Shown here piece after piece: positions 51,542-61,742 of a stretch of DNA of 64,000 nucleotides. Each line of letters begins with the position of its first letter. Within the stretch, counting starts at the first letter, position 1. The stretch is from DAIOEK01 sp963721445. Its GTDB lineage: Bacteria; Chloroflexota; Anaerolineae; Anaerolineales; Anaerolineaceae. The notes beneath the pieces were generated by a model that saw only the letters and a program-made list of their open reading frames with translations, was not told the origin of the DNA and did no database searches. The stretch spans positions 682,001 through 746,000 of the forward strand of contig CAVRIZ010000005.1 in NCBI GenBank assembly GCA_963721445.1, given 5' to 3'. Both the position numbers and the translations under genes were made by a program.

Positions 51542-53068
51542 TTATTCGTCTTCCACTTTTCGAAGATGCGGGAATAAGATCACTTCCCGAATCGACCGGT
51601 AACCCGTCAATAGCATCACCAGCCGGTCGATGCCCATCCCAAATCCGCCCATCGGCGGCATCCCATAGGACATCGCGCGAAGATAATCTTCATCGAGCGG
51701 ATTCTTTTCTTCGTCATCATCGGCGTAGGCACGACCCATTTCAAGGAAACGAGCCTCCTGATCCAATGGATCATTCAGTTCAGTAAAAGCATTACACAGT
51801 TCCATCCCGCCCACGAATCCTTCAAATCGCTCGACGATCTGGGGATCACCAGGCTTGGATTTCGCAAGCGGTGAAATGTCACGCGGATAATTGTAAATAA
51901 AGGTGGGCTGAATGCAGAAGGGTTCCAGATAATCACCGATCATCCCATCGATCAGCTTGCCCCGGGTAGCGTTCGGATTGAATTTCAATCCCTTATCAGT
52001 CATCGCCTGCCTCAGGCTGGAGTCCTCACGATAAAGGTCGATATCGATCCCGGTCGCTTCCAAGATCCCCTGGCGAAGTTCCAATCGTTTCCAGGGTGGA
52101 GCAAGATTGATCTCTTTACCGTCAAAAATAACCGTTGTTTTCCCCAGGGCTTTCTCGGCAGCATAAGCAACCATCTGTTCGGTCATTTCCATGATTTGCA
52201 GGTAATCTGAATACGCCTGATAGAATTCCAGCTGGGTAAATTCAGGATTATGTTTATAAGAGACGCCTTCGTTGCGAAAGTCCCGGCCAATCTCGTAAAC
52301 CCGGTCGATCCCACCGACTACGATCCTCTTCAGATACAACTCAAAAGATATCCGTAGGTACAGATCCTGTTTGAGTTGATTGTGATGGGTCGTGAATGGT
52401 CGGGCGGCCGCGCCTCCATATAAAGGTTGCAGAATGGGGGTCTCCACCTCAAGGAAGTCGCGCTCATCCAGGAAATTACGCAAAGCAGATACGGTTTTTG
52501 CACGCACCCGGAAAATTTCCCTTACTTCAGGATTTACAGCCAGGTCAGCATATCGCTGGCGGAACCTGACTTCTGGATCAGATAAAGTGGCATGTCGGAC
52601 AATCTGCCCGTCCACCACTTCATCTTTAGCGGCAGGAAGGGGTAATAACGATTTTGCCAGGATCGAATATTCACTCACCTGGACGGTGATCTCCCCTGTT
52701 CTGGTGCGGAACATTTTTCCGGTTGCCTGAATATAATCGCCCAGATCCAATTCCCGGACAAAGAAATCCATCTTTTCTTCACCAATTTCGTTCACCCGCA
52801 GAAATAATTGCAGGCGTCCGGCGCCATCTTCGATATGGGCGAAGATCAATTTACCCATCGGACGGGTGGAACGTAACCGTCCAGCAACCTTAACGATAAC
52901 TTCAGTCGGATTCTGACCTTCCTTTTCAGCCTCGATCAAGGCCTGGATTGCCTGTAAGGTGGTATGGGTCACATCGGAACGGGTCGGATAGGGCTCGATC
53001 CCGCCCTCGCGCAGGCGATTCACTTTTTCCAGCCTGGTTTTCTCCAGCTCAGTCATTTCAGAATCCAT
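51542..53068 (-). CDS. lysS: Lysine--tRNA ligase, class II
   Basis: The 508-residue protein has an N-terminal OB-fold anticodon-binding domain (TEVIVKVAGRLRSTRPMGKL) and a class II catalytic core: the motif 2 region FRNEGVSYKHNPEFTQLEFY and motif 3 GFGMGIDRLVMLLTG. It charges tRNA-Lys. The ATG at 53068 is preceded by AGAGG. A minus-strand TATAAT occurs at 53103-53108. Confidence 0.97.
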   Translation of the reverse strand: MDSEMTELEKTRLEKVNRLREGGIEPYPTRSDVTHTTLQAIQALIEAEKEGQNPTEVIVKVAGRLRSTRPMGKLIFAHIEDGAGRLQLFLRVNEIGEEKMDFFVRELDLGDYIQATGKMFRTRTGEITVQVSEYSILAKSLLPLPAAKDEVVDGQIVRHATLSDPEVRFRQRYADLAVNPEVREIFRVRAKTVSALRNFLDERDFLEVETPILQPLYGGAAARPFTTHHNQLKQDLYLRISFELYLKRIVVGGIDRVYEIGRDFRNEGVSYKHNPEFTQLEFYQAYSDYLQIMEMTEQMVAYAAEKALGKTTVIFDGKEINLAPPWKRLELRQGILEATGIDIDLYREDSSLRQAMTDKGLKFNPNATRGKLIDGMIGDYLEPFCIQPTFIYNYPRDISPLAKSKPGDPQIVERFEGFVGGMELCNAFTELNDPLDQEARFLEMGRAYADDDEEKNPLDEDYLRAMSYGMPPMGGFGMGIDRLVMLLTGYRSIREVILFPHLRKVEDE

Positions 53069-53263
53069 AGTTGCCTCTTGCTATTGGTTGAATTGAAACT
53101 TCATTATAAATGATTTTTGGGTGGGGATTTATTCGTAATCGATATACGTATCCTACATTCACCATCCCACCCAACCCACAATTTCCAAAAATCTGAAGAG
53201 TAAATTTCAATTAACGGGTTAGCTCATCATCACGCTATAATGATGCCATCTGGAGAAACAGAA

Positions 53264-55126
53264 ATGACCAATCCAATCAAGTCTCCATACGGCAGCTGGA
53301 CTTCCTCACTCACTCCACGCTGGATGAGCAGCGGCACCAGCCTGGTGGACCCGCAATGGTCCGGGGACACCCTGGTGTGGCTCGAACAGCGTAACGACCG
53401 CTCAGCCATTGTCACCTGGGATGAAAACCGAGGTGTGCGTGATCTCACTCATGAGCAACCCATTCGCGGAGGATTATTTTATGGTGGCGGAGAGTATGGC
53501 TGCTCGAGAGATTGGATTGTGTATGTCGGAAAGACCGGGGAGATATATAAGCAATCGATTGCCGGCGGTATTCCAGTTTGTCTGGTATCACCCACCGGAA
53601 AATCGGCTGCCCCGGTGATATCACCAGACCAACGTCAGATGTTGTTCGTTAACACTGATGAAGAACGGGATAGTCTACGCTGGATCAGTATCGACCATCC
53701 ACAGGAGCTATCCATCACACTTGCCAAGCTGGCAGACTTCTACATGCAGCCGGTCTGGCATCCGGAAGGCAAAAAGATCGCCTGGATTGAATGGGATCAT
53801 CCCCAGATGCCCTGGCAGGGCAGCCGTTTGATGGTTGCAGACATATCCAGTCAACCCGTCAAGTTGGAGAATATGACTCACATTGCTGGGGATTCAGTTA
53901 CGGCTGTCTTTCAGCCGATGTTCTCACCTGACGGGCAATGGTTGAGTTATATTCAGAACCGGGAGAACTGGGATGAACTGGTCCTTATCCACCTGGAAAG
54001 TGGAGAAAAACGAACCCTTCTCAATCAAATGAACCTGATGGTCCCGGCCTGGTTACAGGGGATGCGAACCTATGGATGGATGCCGGATTCTACAGGATTG
54101 GAAGTATCAGCTCTCGATCATGGCTTCAGTCGTCTCATTCGGATCTCTTTGGATTTAACGCAGGAAGAAATCTCCCTCCATCCATACAGCTATCTCGCCC
54201 AACCCTCGATTTCAATGGTGAATGGGAAAATTGCCGCGCTGGTCTCATCACCCAACGCGCCGACCAGACTAGCCGTCATCAACGGATCCGAAATTCAGGC
54301 GATCAAAACCAGTATGCCGGACACGGTGGATAGTGGCGAACTACCTTCCGCACAACCGGTTGAATGGGAAACCCCGACCGGAAAAGTTTTCGGGATCTAC
54401 TTTCCGCCCTCCAACCATCGCTATTCATCCGATGGTCTTCCCCCTGCGATTGTGCACGTCCACAGCGGACCAACGTTGCAGGTACATGCCAACTTTTCGG
54501 CAGATACCGCCTTCTTTACCAGCAAAGGATTCGGCTTCCTATCGGTTAATTACCACGGCAGCACCGGCTACGGACGCGCCTACCGGGATGCATTAAATGG
54601 ACATTGGGGTGAAGCGGATGTGGATGATGCACTCTCGGCAGTCCAGTTCCTGCGGGAAAATAAACTAGCCGACCCCGCCCGCATCGTATTAAAAGGTAGC
54701 AGCGCAGGTGGTTATACCGTCTTGAATTGCCTCATCCGTCATCCGGGTATGTTCAAAGCCGCCATCTGTGCCTACGGAGTCAGTAATCTCTTCACCGTTG
54801 TGGAAGAGACCATCAAATTTGAATCGCATTATTATGATTCCCTGATCGGTACGTTGCCTGAGAATGAAAAGAAATTCTTCGATTGGTCTCCATTATTTCG
54901 CGCTGAGAGCATCCACGATCCGCTCCTTCTTTTCCATGGATCGGATGACCCGGTAGTTCCTGTAACCCAGACTGAAGAGATCGTAAAGAAGTTATGTGAA
55001 CAGAATGCTCCATTTGAATATCATCGATTTGAAGGAGAGGGGCATGGCTGGCGAAAAACAGAGACACTTGAAGCCTATTATCAAAAGATTGATTATTTCC
55101 TGAAGAAATATGTGCGTTCTAACTAA
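53264..55126 (+). CDS. S9 family prolyl-oligopeptidase-like serine peptidase
   Basis: The 620-residue protein has an N-terminal beta-propeller (PVWHPEGKKIAWIEWD, QPMFSPDGQWLSYIQ) and an alpha/beta-hydrolase domain with the triad S480 (GSSAGG), D562 (HGSDDPVVP) and H594 (GEGHGW). It should cleave short peptides. The start is ATG at 53264; the in-frame ATG at 53240 overlaps the TATAAT at 53236-53241. MurJ begins 12 bases after its stop. Confidence 0.92.
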   Translation: MTNPIKSPYGSWTSSLTPRWMSSGTSLVDPQWSGDTLVWLEQRNDRSAIVTWDENRGVRDLTHEQPIRGGLFYGGGEYGCSRDWIVYVGKTGEIYKQSIAGGIPVCLVSPTGKSAAPVISPDQRQMLFVNTDEERDSLRWISIDHPQELSITLAKLADFYMQPVWHPEGKKIAWIEWDHPQMPWQGSRLMVADISSQPVKLENMTHIAGDSVTAVFQPMFSPDGQWLSYIQNRENWDELVLIHLESGEKRTLLNQMNLMVPAWLQGMRTYGWMPDSTGLEVSALDHGFSRLIRISLDLTQEEISLHPYSYLAQPSISMVNGKIAALVSSPNAPTRLAVINGSEIQAIKTSMPDTVDSGELPSAQPVEWETPTGKVFGIYFPPSNHRYSSDGLPPAIVHVHSGPTLQVHANFSADTAFFTSKGFGFLSVNYHGSTGYGRAYRDALNGHWGEADVDDALSAVQFLRENKLADPARIVLKGSSAGGYTVLNCLIRHPGMFKAAICAYGVSNLFTVVEETIKFESHYYDSLIGTLPENEKKFFDWSPLFRAESIHDPLLLFHGSDDPVVPVTQTEEIVKKLCEQNAPFEYHRFEGEGHGWRKTETLEAYYQKIDYFLKKYVRSN

Positions 55127-55138
55127 GGTGGATTCGAA

Positions 55139-56683
55139 ATGGCATTCCTGAACCGTTTCTCTCGAGTTTCCAAAGCCGCGCTACTTCTGCTGGTCTTCTT
55201 CGCAGCAGACAAAGTGCTGGCTATTTTACGGCAGGTGTTGACTGCCCGGGTGTTCGGGCTTTCCCCGGAGTTGGATGCCTTTAACGCAGCCAATAACCTT
55301 CCCGATCTGCTATTCGCCCTTATCTCGGGAGGGGCGCTGGCTATCGCCTTCATTCCGGTCTTGAGTGAAGTGATCACTAAACAAAACAGCACGGAAGCCT
55401 GGAAGCTCTTCTCACGGATCGCCAACCTCGCTTTTCTGGTCACTGCCATCCTCGGGATACTGGTTGCCATCTTCGCGGATCAACTGGTGAGCTGGCGATT
55501 GGGGATCGCACCGGGATTCCACAGCGAGCAGCAGCGCCTGGTTGCCGAACTGATGCGGCTGAACCTGATTGCCACCTTGCTCTTTTCCATCAGCGGGCTG
55601 GTGATGGCAGGCTTGCAGGCGAATCAGCATTTCCTCTTCCCCGCCATAGCGCCGCTATTGTACAACCTCGGCCAGATTTTTGGCGCCTCCATCCTTGCGC
55701 CCGAAACGCCCATGCAGATCGGACCCATCCAGCTGCCCGCTTTGGGACTCGGAATCCACGGGTTGGTCTATGGCGTGATCCTTGGGGCTGCTCTCCACCT
55801 ATTAATTCAGATACCCGGTCTGGTGCGTTATAAATTCGTATGGGTACGGGAGTTGGGATTGAAAACGGAGGATGTCCGCAAGGTCCTGCGTTTGCTCGGA
55901 CCGAGGTTGTTGACCATGCTCTTCATTCAATTGATCTTCATCGCCCGGGATAATATCGCATCCGGGTTGGGAACAGGAGCGGTATCAGCGCTCACCTACG
56001 GCTGGATGCTGATGCAGGTGCCCGAGACCCTGATTGGAACCGCACTTGGCACCGCCTTATTACCAACCCTGGCCGAACATGCCGCCCGTCAGGATTGGGA
56101 TGCTTTCTGGCTTGCCATCCAGCGCTCCACTCGATACCTGATCGCTCTAAATATCCCGGTCGCATTCATCCTGGCGCTGGGACTGGGGCCGCTGGTGAAG
56201 CTGGCATTCGGCTTTGATGTGGACGGTACACAACAGGTTATGCTGGCAACAACCGGTTATCTGGCGGGTTTACTTTCCCATTCTTTGATCGAAGTGGGCG
56301 CCAGGGCTTTCTACTCGCGTCAGAACGCCAAAATCCCGCTGGCAGCTTCGGTTGTGACCGGCGTTGCTTTTATCGTTTTTGGGATCTGGTTTTCGAAGTT
56401 GTTTGGCGCTGCCGGTATCGCCTGGGCGACATCCATCGCATTTACCGTGGAGATGCTGCTTTTGTTTTATCTACTCACGCGGACAGTCAAGCGGAAGATT
56501 GAATTGGGAAATCCATTATTTCGAGTCACGATCGCCACGATTCTTGCCAGCTTGATCACCTGGCTGCTTCCCCAGGTATTGCCATTCCCAACCTGGATAT
56601 CAACCATTCTGGCAATGAGTACTGCTTTCGGAATCGCGTTGGTGATCGTCTTCCGGGATGTAAAGACCATCATCCAGATCTAG
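55139..56683 (+). CDS. murJ: Lipid II flippase MurJ
   Basis: The 514-residue protein has about fourteen hydrophobic segments and the MurJ N-terminal phrase KVLAILRQVLTARVFG, with AFNAANNLPDLLFALISGGA and a later RDNIASGLGTGAVSALTYGW. It moves lipid II across the inner membrane for peptidoglycan synthesis, so the organism probably has a wall of this kind. It is 12 bases after the S9 peptidase and likely cotranscribed. Confidence 0.93.
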   Translation: MAFLNRFSRVSKAALLLLVFFAADKVLAILRQVLTARVFGLSPELDAFNAANNLPDLLFALISGGALAIAFIPVLSEVITKQNSTEAWKLFSRIANLAFLVTAILGILVAIFADQLVSWRLGIAPGFHSEQQRLVAELMRLNLIATLLFSISGLVMAGLQANQHFLFPAIAPLLYNLGQIFGASILAPETPMQIGPIQLPALGLGIHGLVYGVILGAALHLLIQIPGLVRYKFVWVRELGLKTEDVRKVLRLLGPRLLTMLFIQLIFIARDNIASGLGTGAVSALTYGWMLMQVPETLIGTALGTALLPTLAEHAARQDWDAFWLAIQRSTRYLIALNIPVAFILALGLGPLVKLAFGFDVDGTQQVMLATTGYLAGLLSHSLIEVGARAFYSRQNAKIPLAASVVTGVAFIVFGIWFSKLFGAAGIAWATSIAFTVEMLLLFYLLTRTVKRKIELGNPLFRVTIATILASLITWLLPQVLPFPTWISTILAMSTAFGIALVIVFRDVKTIIQI

Positions 56684-56733
56684 CTCGAATGATCAGATGT
56701 ATCTGCAAAATCTATATGAACTTTACTTAGGAA

Positions 56734-56760
56734 TCTCAGCGCTCTCAGCGTTCTCTGCGG
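56734..56760. repeat. Three degenerate tandem 9-mers
   Basis: TCTCAGCGC, TCTCAGCGT and TCTCTGCGG stand head to tail in the spacer after murJ. Short CTCTGCG-type tandem phrases like this are common in intergenic DNA of several bacterial groups; I know of no function. Confidence 0.5.
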
Positions 56761-56780
56761 TAAATATCATTAATCCTAAA

Positions 56781-57255
56781 CTAGTGATCTCTATCCAATT
56801 TCTCCGGAATTGTCACATCAAAATCTCTCAGCCAGGTGATATCCAACAGCCAGGTAACCTGGCTGCGCGCTTCAAACCGATCAAATGCCTCGATCAGGTA
56901 ATCGTCCACTTTCTCTGCGAGACCAGCGATTGACGCGCATTAGATGGCGGATGGCCGCTTCTTCCCAGCCCATCTCACGAGCCAGAGCCATGTGTTTTGC
57001 CCGATGACATTCCCTGCATAGGGCGGTCAAACCGCGCAGATACTGAACACGATCATCTTCATCATATTCCCAAATTTCATGGCATTCCAGAGAACGCCCA
57101 TAGTTATCAGATCCGCATATGTCGCAGCGGAATCCCGCTTTTTGGATGCTCCATTGGCGGAGTTTCTCCCAATCCTTTTTACTCAGATTGGAACGAAGAT
57201 TCGAGAAAAAGCAGGTTCGGGGCACCATTTCCACGATAAGAGGCGGTGGGTTCAT
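56781..57255 (-). pseudogene. HNH endonuclease-type protein, frameshifted
   Basis: The frame from 57255 (or MVPRTCFFSN at 57228) holds a zinc-binding HNH core: FRCDICGS, LECHEIWEYDEDD and LTALCRECHRAKH. It runs to HLMRVN and then loses the family. A different frame restores a sensible C terminus, AGLAEKVDDYLIEAFDRFEA, then WLLDITWLRDFD, to a TAG at 56781. Removing one base near 56928 joins the two, giving about 148-157 residues. The family is a widespread HNH-like protein of unknown role. The joined C terminus aligns with the usual spacing. Confidence 0.7.
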
Positions 57256-57298
57256 TTATTGGTTCGCTTTCCAGCCTAATGAATCGGTTTACATAGAA

Positions 57299-58447
57299 TT
57301 ATGCTACGATATCCCAGGGAGCGGTTTGGGTGCTACCGCTATTTCGCAGAGATCCCATGATCTCTGCCTGATGCTCCGGGAGCAGCTCTGCAACCGCGGT
57401 AAGCAGACCAAAACAACCAGTGATCATCATATCGCCAAAAGGAGCGGGGAAATAACTCCGAAAGCAGGATGACCGCATGAAACCACGGCGCGGACCGGTC
57501 ACTGCCAGATCGAAATCGGAGTTCTCATTTTTCATTGGTACCGGATCGTAAATCAAAGAGCCATGTCCCTGATCTGCAAAAACGGACTCTCGATCGAGAG
57601 TTCCATCCATCAATTCTTGCAGGTAATCATCCAGCTTGGCCGGGGTGAGGAGTCCGGTGTGGTGTTCAAACACACCGTCAATTTTTCCCTCATTCAGGCG
57701 AAAGGCTAATGTGTGGAAATTGCCTACATTGGCAATCAACACCGAGTTAAGGCTGCCTACTTTCCGGTCCAGGAGTGCTCCGGCGATGGCCGCAGGCGCT
57801 GTGTCCATGACGATCAACTCTCCAGGAATATTTACAGCAGATTTTTCCACAGATTGCAGGCGGGTCATGCTTGCCGGGATCTGGTCACGACGATATGCAA
57901 AGGTGCTCAGGGAATTCTTGAACCGAATCCGCTCGTCGAGATAATCAAACCGAAATTTCCGGTCCGATATATCAGGGGGAGCTGCCCCATGATCAAATAC
58001 AGCCACGGCAACGGCGTCCAGGTTATCCAGCGAAACTCCAAAGCGGGAGAAGGTGTCACGGATGGCTGCATAATCAAAATCACGCAATTCGATCCGCAGC
58101 ACATCGGTTGGAAGAGAACGGATCTCATCCGAAGAAACCAGAATGACCCCCATTTCTCGGACTTGATCAAGGTCATCGTTTAGGGTCCTGGCCGCATCTG
58201 CCGTGGCAAAGACCTGTGCACCAGCCTTGATCACCGCATCCACCCCCCAACTGGACGGACCTCCACCCATCATCAAACCATGTAGAACAATCGATTGTCG
58301 TCTTTCCGCAGCCTGCTGGAGCTTTCGATGGACCATCATCGTTGGAGAAGGGAGGATCAATTTATAGCCATTCTCCACGTCCAAACGCGAATCATACAGG
58401 AAAATATCCTGAGTTCCGGTGCCTATGTCGTTGCAGAGGATTCTCAT
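57299..58447 (-). CDS. DUF1786 protein
   Basis: The 382-residue protein begins with an ASKHA-like ILCNDIGTGTQDIFLYD, followed by HGLMMGGGPSSWGVDAVIKA and AVAVFDHGAAPPDISDRKFR, and ends with PAPFGDMMITGCFGLLTAVA. This matches DUF1786, sometimes labelled as pyruvate-formate-lyase-activating-like in archaea and Chloroflexota. The acetate/sugar kinase-like fold is suggested by DTAPAAIAGALLD and the later GN-F segment. Function unknown. It is the last gene of a minus-strand set with the PII-like protein. Confidence 0.82.
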   Translation of the reverse strand: MRILCNDIGTGTQDIFLYDSRLDVENGYKLILPSPTMMVHRKLQQAAERRQSIVLHGLMMGGGPSSWGVDAVIKAGAQVFATADAARTLNDDLDQVREMGVILVSSDEIRSLPTDVLRIELRDFDYAAIRDTFSRFGVSLDNLDAVAVAVFDHGAAPPDISDRKFRFDYLDERIRFKNSLSTFAYRRDQIPASMTRLQSVEKSAVNIPGELIVMDTAPAAIAGALLDRKVGSLNSVLIANVGNFHTLAFRLNEGKIDGVFEHHTGLLTPAKLDDYLQELMDGTLDRESVFADQGHGSLIYDPVPMKNENSDFDLAVTGPRRGFMRSSCFRSYFPAPFGDMMITGCFGLLTAVAELLPEHQAEIMGSLRNSGSTQTAPWDIVA

Positions 58448-58470
58448 AAATTCAATCGAAAAAAGTAGGA

Positions 58471-58824
58471 TCAGATCCGGTTCAATCCAAATGCCTGCTC
58501 CACCGGCAGGATGGCCATGATACCGTTATTGGGGGAATTCAGATCTCCCAGAATGGATTGAGTGGCTTGAACGACCCGATCAACCAATTCTTTTCCCTGA
58601 ACCACGCTGAATAATGTCCGGTTTAATACCTCATCCTCGGCAAATAAATTGCTGATTAGCGGCATGAGGGGCATATCTTCACGTAATGCGCGTTCTTTGT
58701 CCATGCTTGCCATCCCGAGGCTGGGTAAGATAGTCACTCCTGTTACCCCGGCATCGCGCCAGGCTACAAGGACATCTTCAAATTTTTCCACGTCATGAAC
58801 AACCAGGATCATGAAGAAATACAT
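58471..58824 (-). CDS. PII-like signalling-type protein
   Basis: The 117-residue protein has the strand-helix-strand order of a PII/ferredoxin-like fold: MYFFMILVVHDVEKFEDVLV, then AGVTGVTILPSLGM, a long loop, and TLFSVVQGKELVDRVVQATQ with a C-terminal strand GIMAILPVEQAFGL. Similar proteins are often encoded beside transporters. The ATG at 58824 follows GGGAGGTCCT and lies 11 bases after the antiporter stop codon. It probably regulates that protein, but the effector is unknown. Confidence 0.7.
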   Translation of the reverse strand: MYFFMILVVHDVEKFEDVLVAWRDAGVTGVTILPSLGMASMDKERALREDMPLMPLISNLFAEDEVLNRTLFSVVQGKELVDRVVQATQSILGDLNSPNNGIMAILPVEQAFGLNRI

Positions 58825-58835
58825 AGGACCTCCCA

Positions 58836-60053
58836 TCAGGATTTTTCCGGGGAAGCTACCTCAAGGTTGGTGTGATCCCTTGGGAATAGCGATCTTAATA
58901 ACGGCGGGGTTACAACGGTGGTAATCACCACCATTCCAACCACTGCAGAAAACTCATTCGGATCTACGAGATTGGCTGACATGCCCACCGAGGCGACGAT
59001 CAAGCCTACCTCACCCCTGGAAATCATACCCGCGCCAAGCTGTAAAGATTCTAGATTGGTAAACCCGGCAAGTTTTGCCCCAAGACCGGCACCGATCAGC
59101 TTGCCGAGGATACCGATAACGCTGATCGCGAGCATCAACCATAACACGTCAATTTGCAGGTCACGCAGGTTCAATGAAAGACCGATACTGATAAAGAAGA
59201 CTGGAATAAAGAAACCATATCCCAATGCCAACAAACCGGTCTCAAGTCTTTGCTTTTCCGGGCTGCGAGAGAACATCAACCCGGCGATAAATGTACCGGT
59301 AATAGCTGCCATCCCCCCGATCAGTTCCGCACCGATTCCGTATATGAGCATTACGACCAACGCCAGTGTTAGAACGCCTTGAGTAATCGGTAGCTTCCCG
59401 ACAGCATGGGCTACTCTGGGTAATACCCAGATCCCCAGGCCAACCGATAAGGCCATGAAAAGGATAATTTTAACGAAAATCCAGATAATGGCAGCGGGTG
59501 TTCCTCCACCGGAAATTAGTGCCAGGAAGATGGATAGAAGGACGATCACCAGAACGTCATCGAAGACCGCTGAACCCAGAAGCCCCAACCCCACCCTGCT
59601 TCGCAACATTTTCAATTCCATCAGGGTTTGTACAGAGATCGAGACAGAAGTAGCCCCCATCGTCAATCCGAGGAAAAGGGCTGCGGGTTGGTCCATGTGA
59701 AATAACAATCCAATGCCCCAGCCAAGGAGAATTGGAAATACAACACCGAACGATCCGGCAAGCGCGCTGACCTTTATCTGGCTGCGGAGTTCATTGATAT
59801 GGAGCTCCATTCCAGCCAGAAACATCAGCATTAACACACCAAATTCACCCAATTGCATCACGATTTCAGAAAGATGCGAATCCGTGATAAACGATAGATG
59901 AGTAATATCCAGCAAAGATGGACCCAGAATCAATCCAACGATCAATTCCCCCAGAACAGAAGGTTGACCTATTTTCTTAGCCAGATATCCGGCCACTTTT
60001 GCCGAAATCAGGATGGCGACCAGCACTACCGCAAGTTGTAGAAATGACGACAT
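58836..60053 (-). CDS. CPA2-type cation/proton antiporter
   Basis: The 405-residue protein begins MSSFLQLAVVLVAILISAKV and has about twelve hydrophobic segments. VLGELIVGLILGPSLLDI, VFDDVLVIVLLSIFLALIS with the acidic D-D pair and MISRGEVGLIVASVG are typical of the NapA/KefB branch. There is no RCK domain at the C terminus. It would exchange Na+ or K+ for H+. The start at 60053 lacks a strong ribosome-binding site (GGA only); a longer frame to 60146 looks unlike the family. Confidence 0.9.
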   Translation of the reverse strand: MSSFLQLAVVLVAILISAKVAGYLAKKIGQPSVLGELIVGLILGPSLLDITHLSFITDSHLSEIVMQLGEFGVLMLMFLAGMELHINELRSQIKVSALAGSFGVVFPILLGWGIGLLFHMDQPAALFLGLTMGATSVSISVQTLMELKMLRSRVGLGLLGSAVFDDVLVIVLLSIFLALISGGGTPAAIIWIFVKIILFMALSVGLGIWVLPRVAHAVGKLPITQGVLTLALVVMLIYGIGAELIGGMAAITGTFIAGLMFSRSPEKQRLETGLLALGYGFFIPVFFISIGLSLNLRDLQIDVLWLMLAISVIGILGKLIGAGLGAKLAGFTNLESLQLGAGMISRGEVGLIVASVGMSANLVDPNEFSAVVGMVVITTVVTPPLLRSLFPRDHTNLEVASPEKS

Positions 60054-60196
60054 AATATATTCCGAACGGTTGGTTTCAGGTAGTGTACCATAACAATATT
60101 TCCTACTGGGGTGGAATTGACAGGTTTTATAATCCTGACATCTCACCCAACCTCATGCTATAAATAATGGTAGACGAGTAATTGGATCAGAGAGGG

Positions 60197-61658
60197 ATGA
60201 TGAACAAAACCCGGATATTTTGGCTTACATTTCTCGTATTGTTTTTCTTACTCTCATGCCGGATATCGGAGCCAAAAATGGCACCAGCATCTCCGCACAT
60301 TCCACTTGCATCTACAGCTATCCCGGCTGAAACCAGCGAGGTGCGCCCAACCAGCACATCCACACCACCGGCACCGTACACAGATCACCTTCTCTTCCAA
60401 TGGGCCATACATCCTGTTAAGCGGAAGTAAAGGCATCTGGCTAGGCAATCCGGATGGGAGCGTACTCACTCACATATCGGATATAGATCCCGGTCTGTTT
60501 GATTTGCACAAAGCCATTTCGCCGGATGGTAAGAAATTGGCGGTGGTCGCGCACACAGATGCGGGGTTGGATCTGGTTGAGATCACGCTTCCGGGTGGTG
60601 TGCATAAAACAATTTCCCAGCTTATCAATATCACTCAGAACGAACTGACAACCAATCCCACCGGAAGAAAAGCATTTGCGTACTATGCGATTGCACAATA
60701 TGACAGTGTTGCCTGGCAGCCGGGCGAGGGCAGATTTTTGGCTTTTATCGGATCGATAAAAGGTCCGACCGCTGATCTATATGTATATGACACCCAGACA
60801 GAAGAAATCACCCAATTGACAGATGGCGGTTCTCAGGCGATCAATCCGACCTGGTCGCCCGATGGGGAATACATTCTTCATTTCGGGGTCAGTTGGATTC
60901 CTCCTTTCGGCGGGGCAATCGTGGGGTATAACCGGCTGGATGGTGTTTGGTCGGTGAGGATGGTGGATGAAAAAGTGCTCAATATGCCGAAGCCAGAGGG
61001 GATAACTACCAATTTCGTTGGCTGGCAGGATGATACGCATTACCTCACCTACGATTCTGATGACACTTGTTTTTCCAAAAACCTGCGCGCGGTCGATGTC
61101 CAGACCGGGGAAGCTTTCTCAATATTGGAGTCTAGTATTTATTATTCCCCCGCCCTCTCACCTGAAAATGGAGCGATCCTCTTTTCAGGGTCAGCCGGAT
61201 GTCAGGAATCACCGGGTAATGGTGTGTTCCTGCTAAAGCCCGATGAGAAGGAGCTTATTCAAATCAGCCCCAAAAAAGCGTATGAAGTGAATTGGATGCC
61301 CGAAAGCGATGTTTTCAACGCCTATCCGGAGCTGCTTGTGTCATCCGATGGTGAAATACAATACCTACCACCGGTTTACGATAAGTCATACGAACCGGCA
61401 ATTTCAAAAGTAGGATATGAAGCCTGGGAAGTGATCGAAAACTTTAAGGGAAGAGTGGTCGTAAAAACACCCGGCGAGGGTTGGCGGACAATTCAGGATG
61501 GTTTGGTGGATGAGTTGATCTGGGATCCGACCTCTGGGGAGACCTTGATCATGGCGATGCAGGACGGAACGATCTACTCGGCCACCTTCCCGGATTTCGA
61601 ACCAATTGCCATCGGAAATGTCCCGGGTGGCGTAAATCAAGCTATTTGGGTTAGATAA
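60197..61658 (+). pseudogene. Propeller lipoprotein, frameshifted
   Basis: The frame from 60197 or 60200 begins MNKTRIFWLTFLVLFFLLSC, a lipoprotein signal, and runs through a Pro/Thr-rich linker to APYTDHLLFQ, then stops. The next frame holds the rest, from GPYILLSGSKGIWLGNPDGS to VPGGVNQAIWVR, with PD40-like repeats (ISPDGKKLAVVAHTDAG, NPTWSPDGEYILHFG). Removing one base near 60401 joins LLFQ to GPYILL, giving about 486 residues. It resembles the lipoprotein at 6941-8002 in layout. Confidence 0.8.
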
Positions 61659-61742
61659 AAGGTATAACCCACCAACTATGATTCCAATTCATAAGCTTGG
61701 ATTGGATTAAGAAATTTTCTCGGGCATCGCTTTCTCGAAAGA

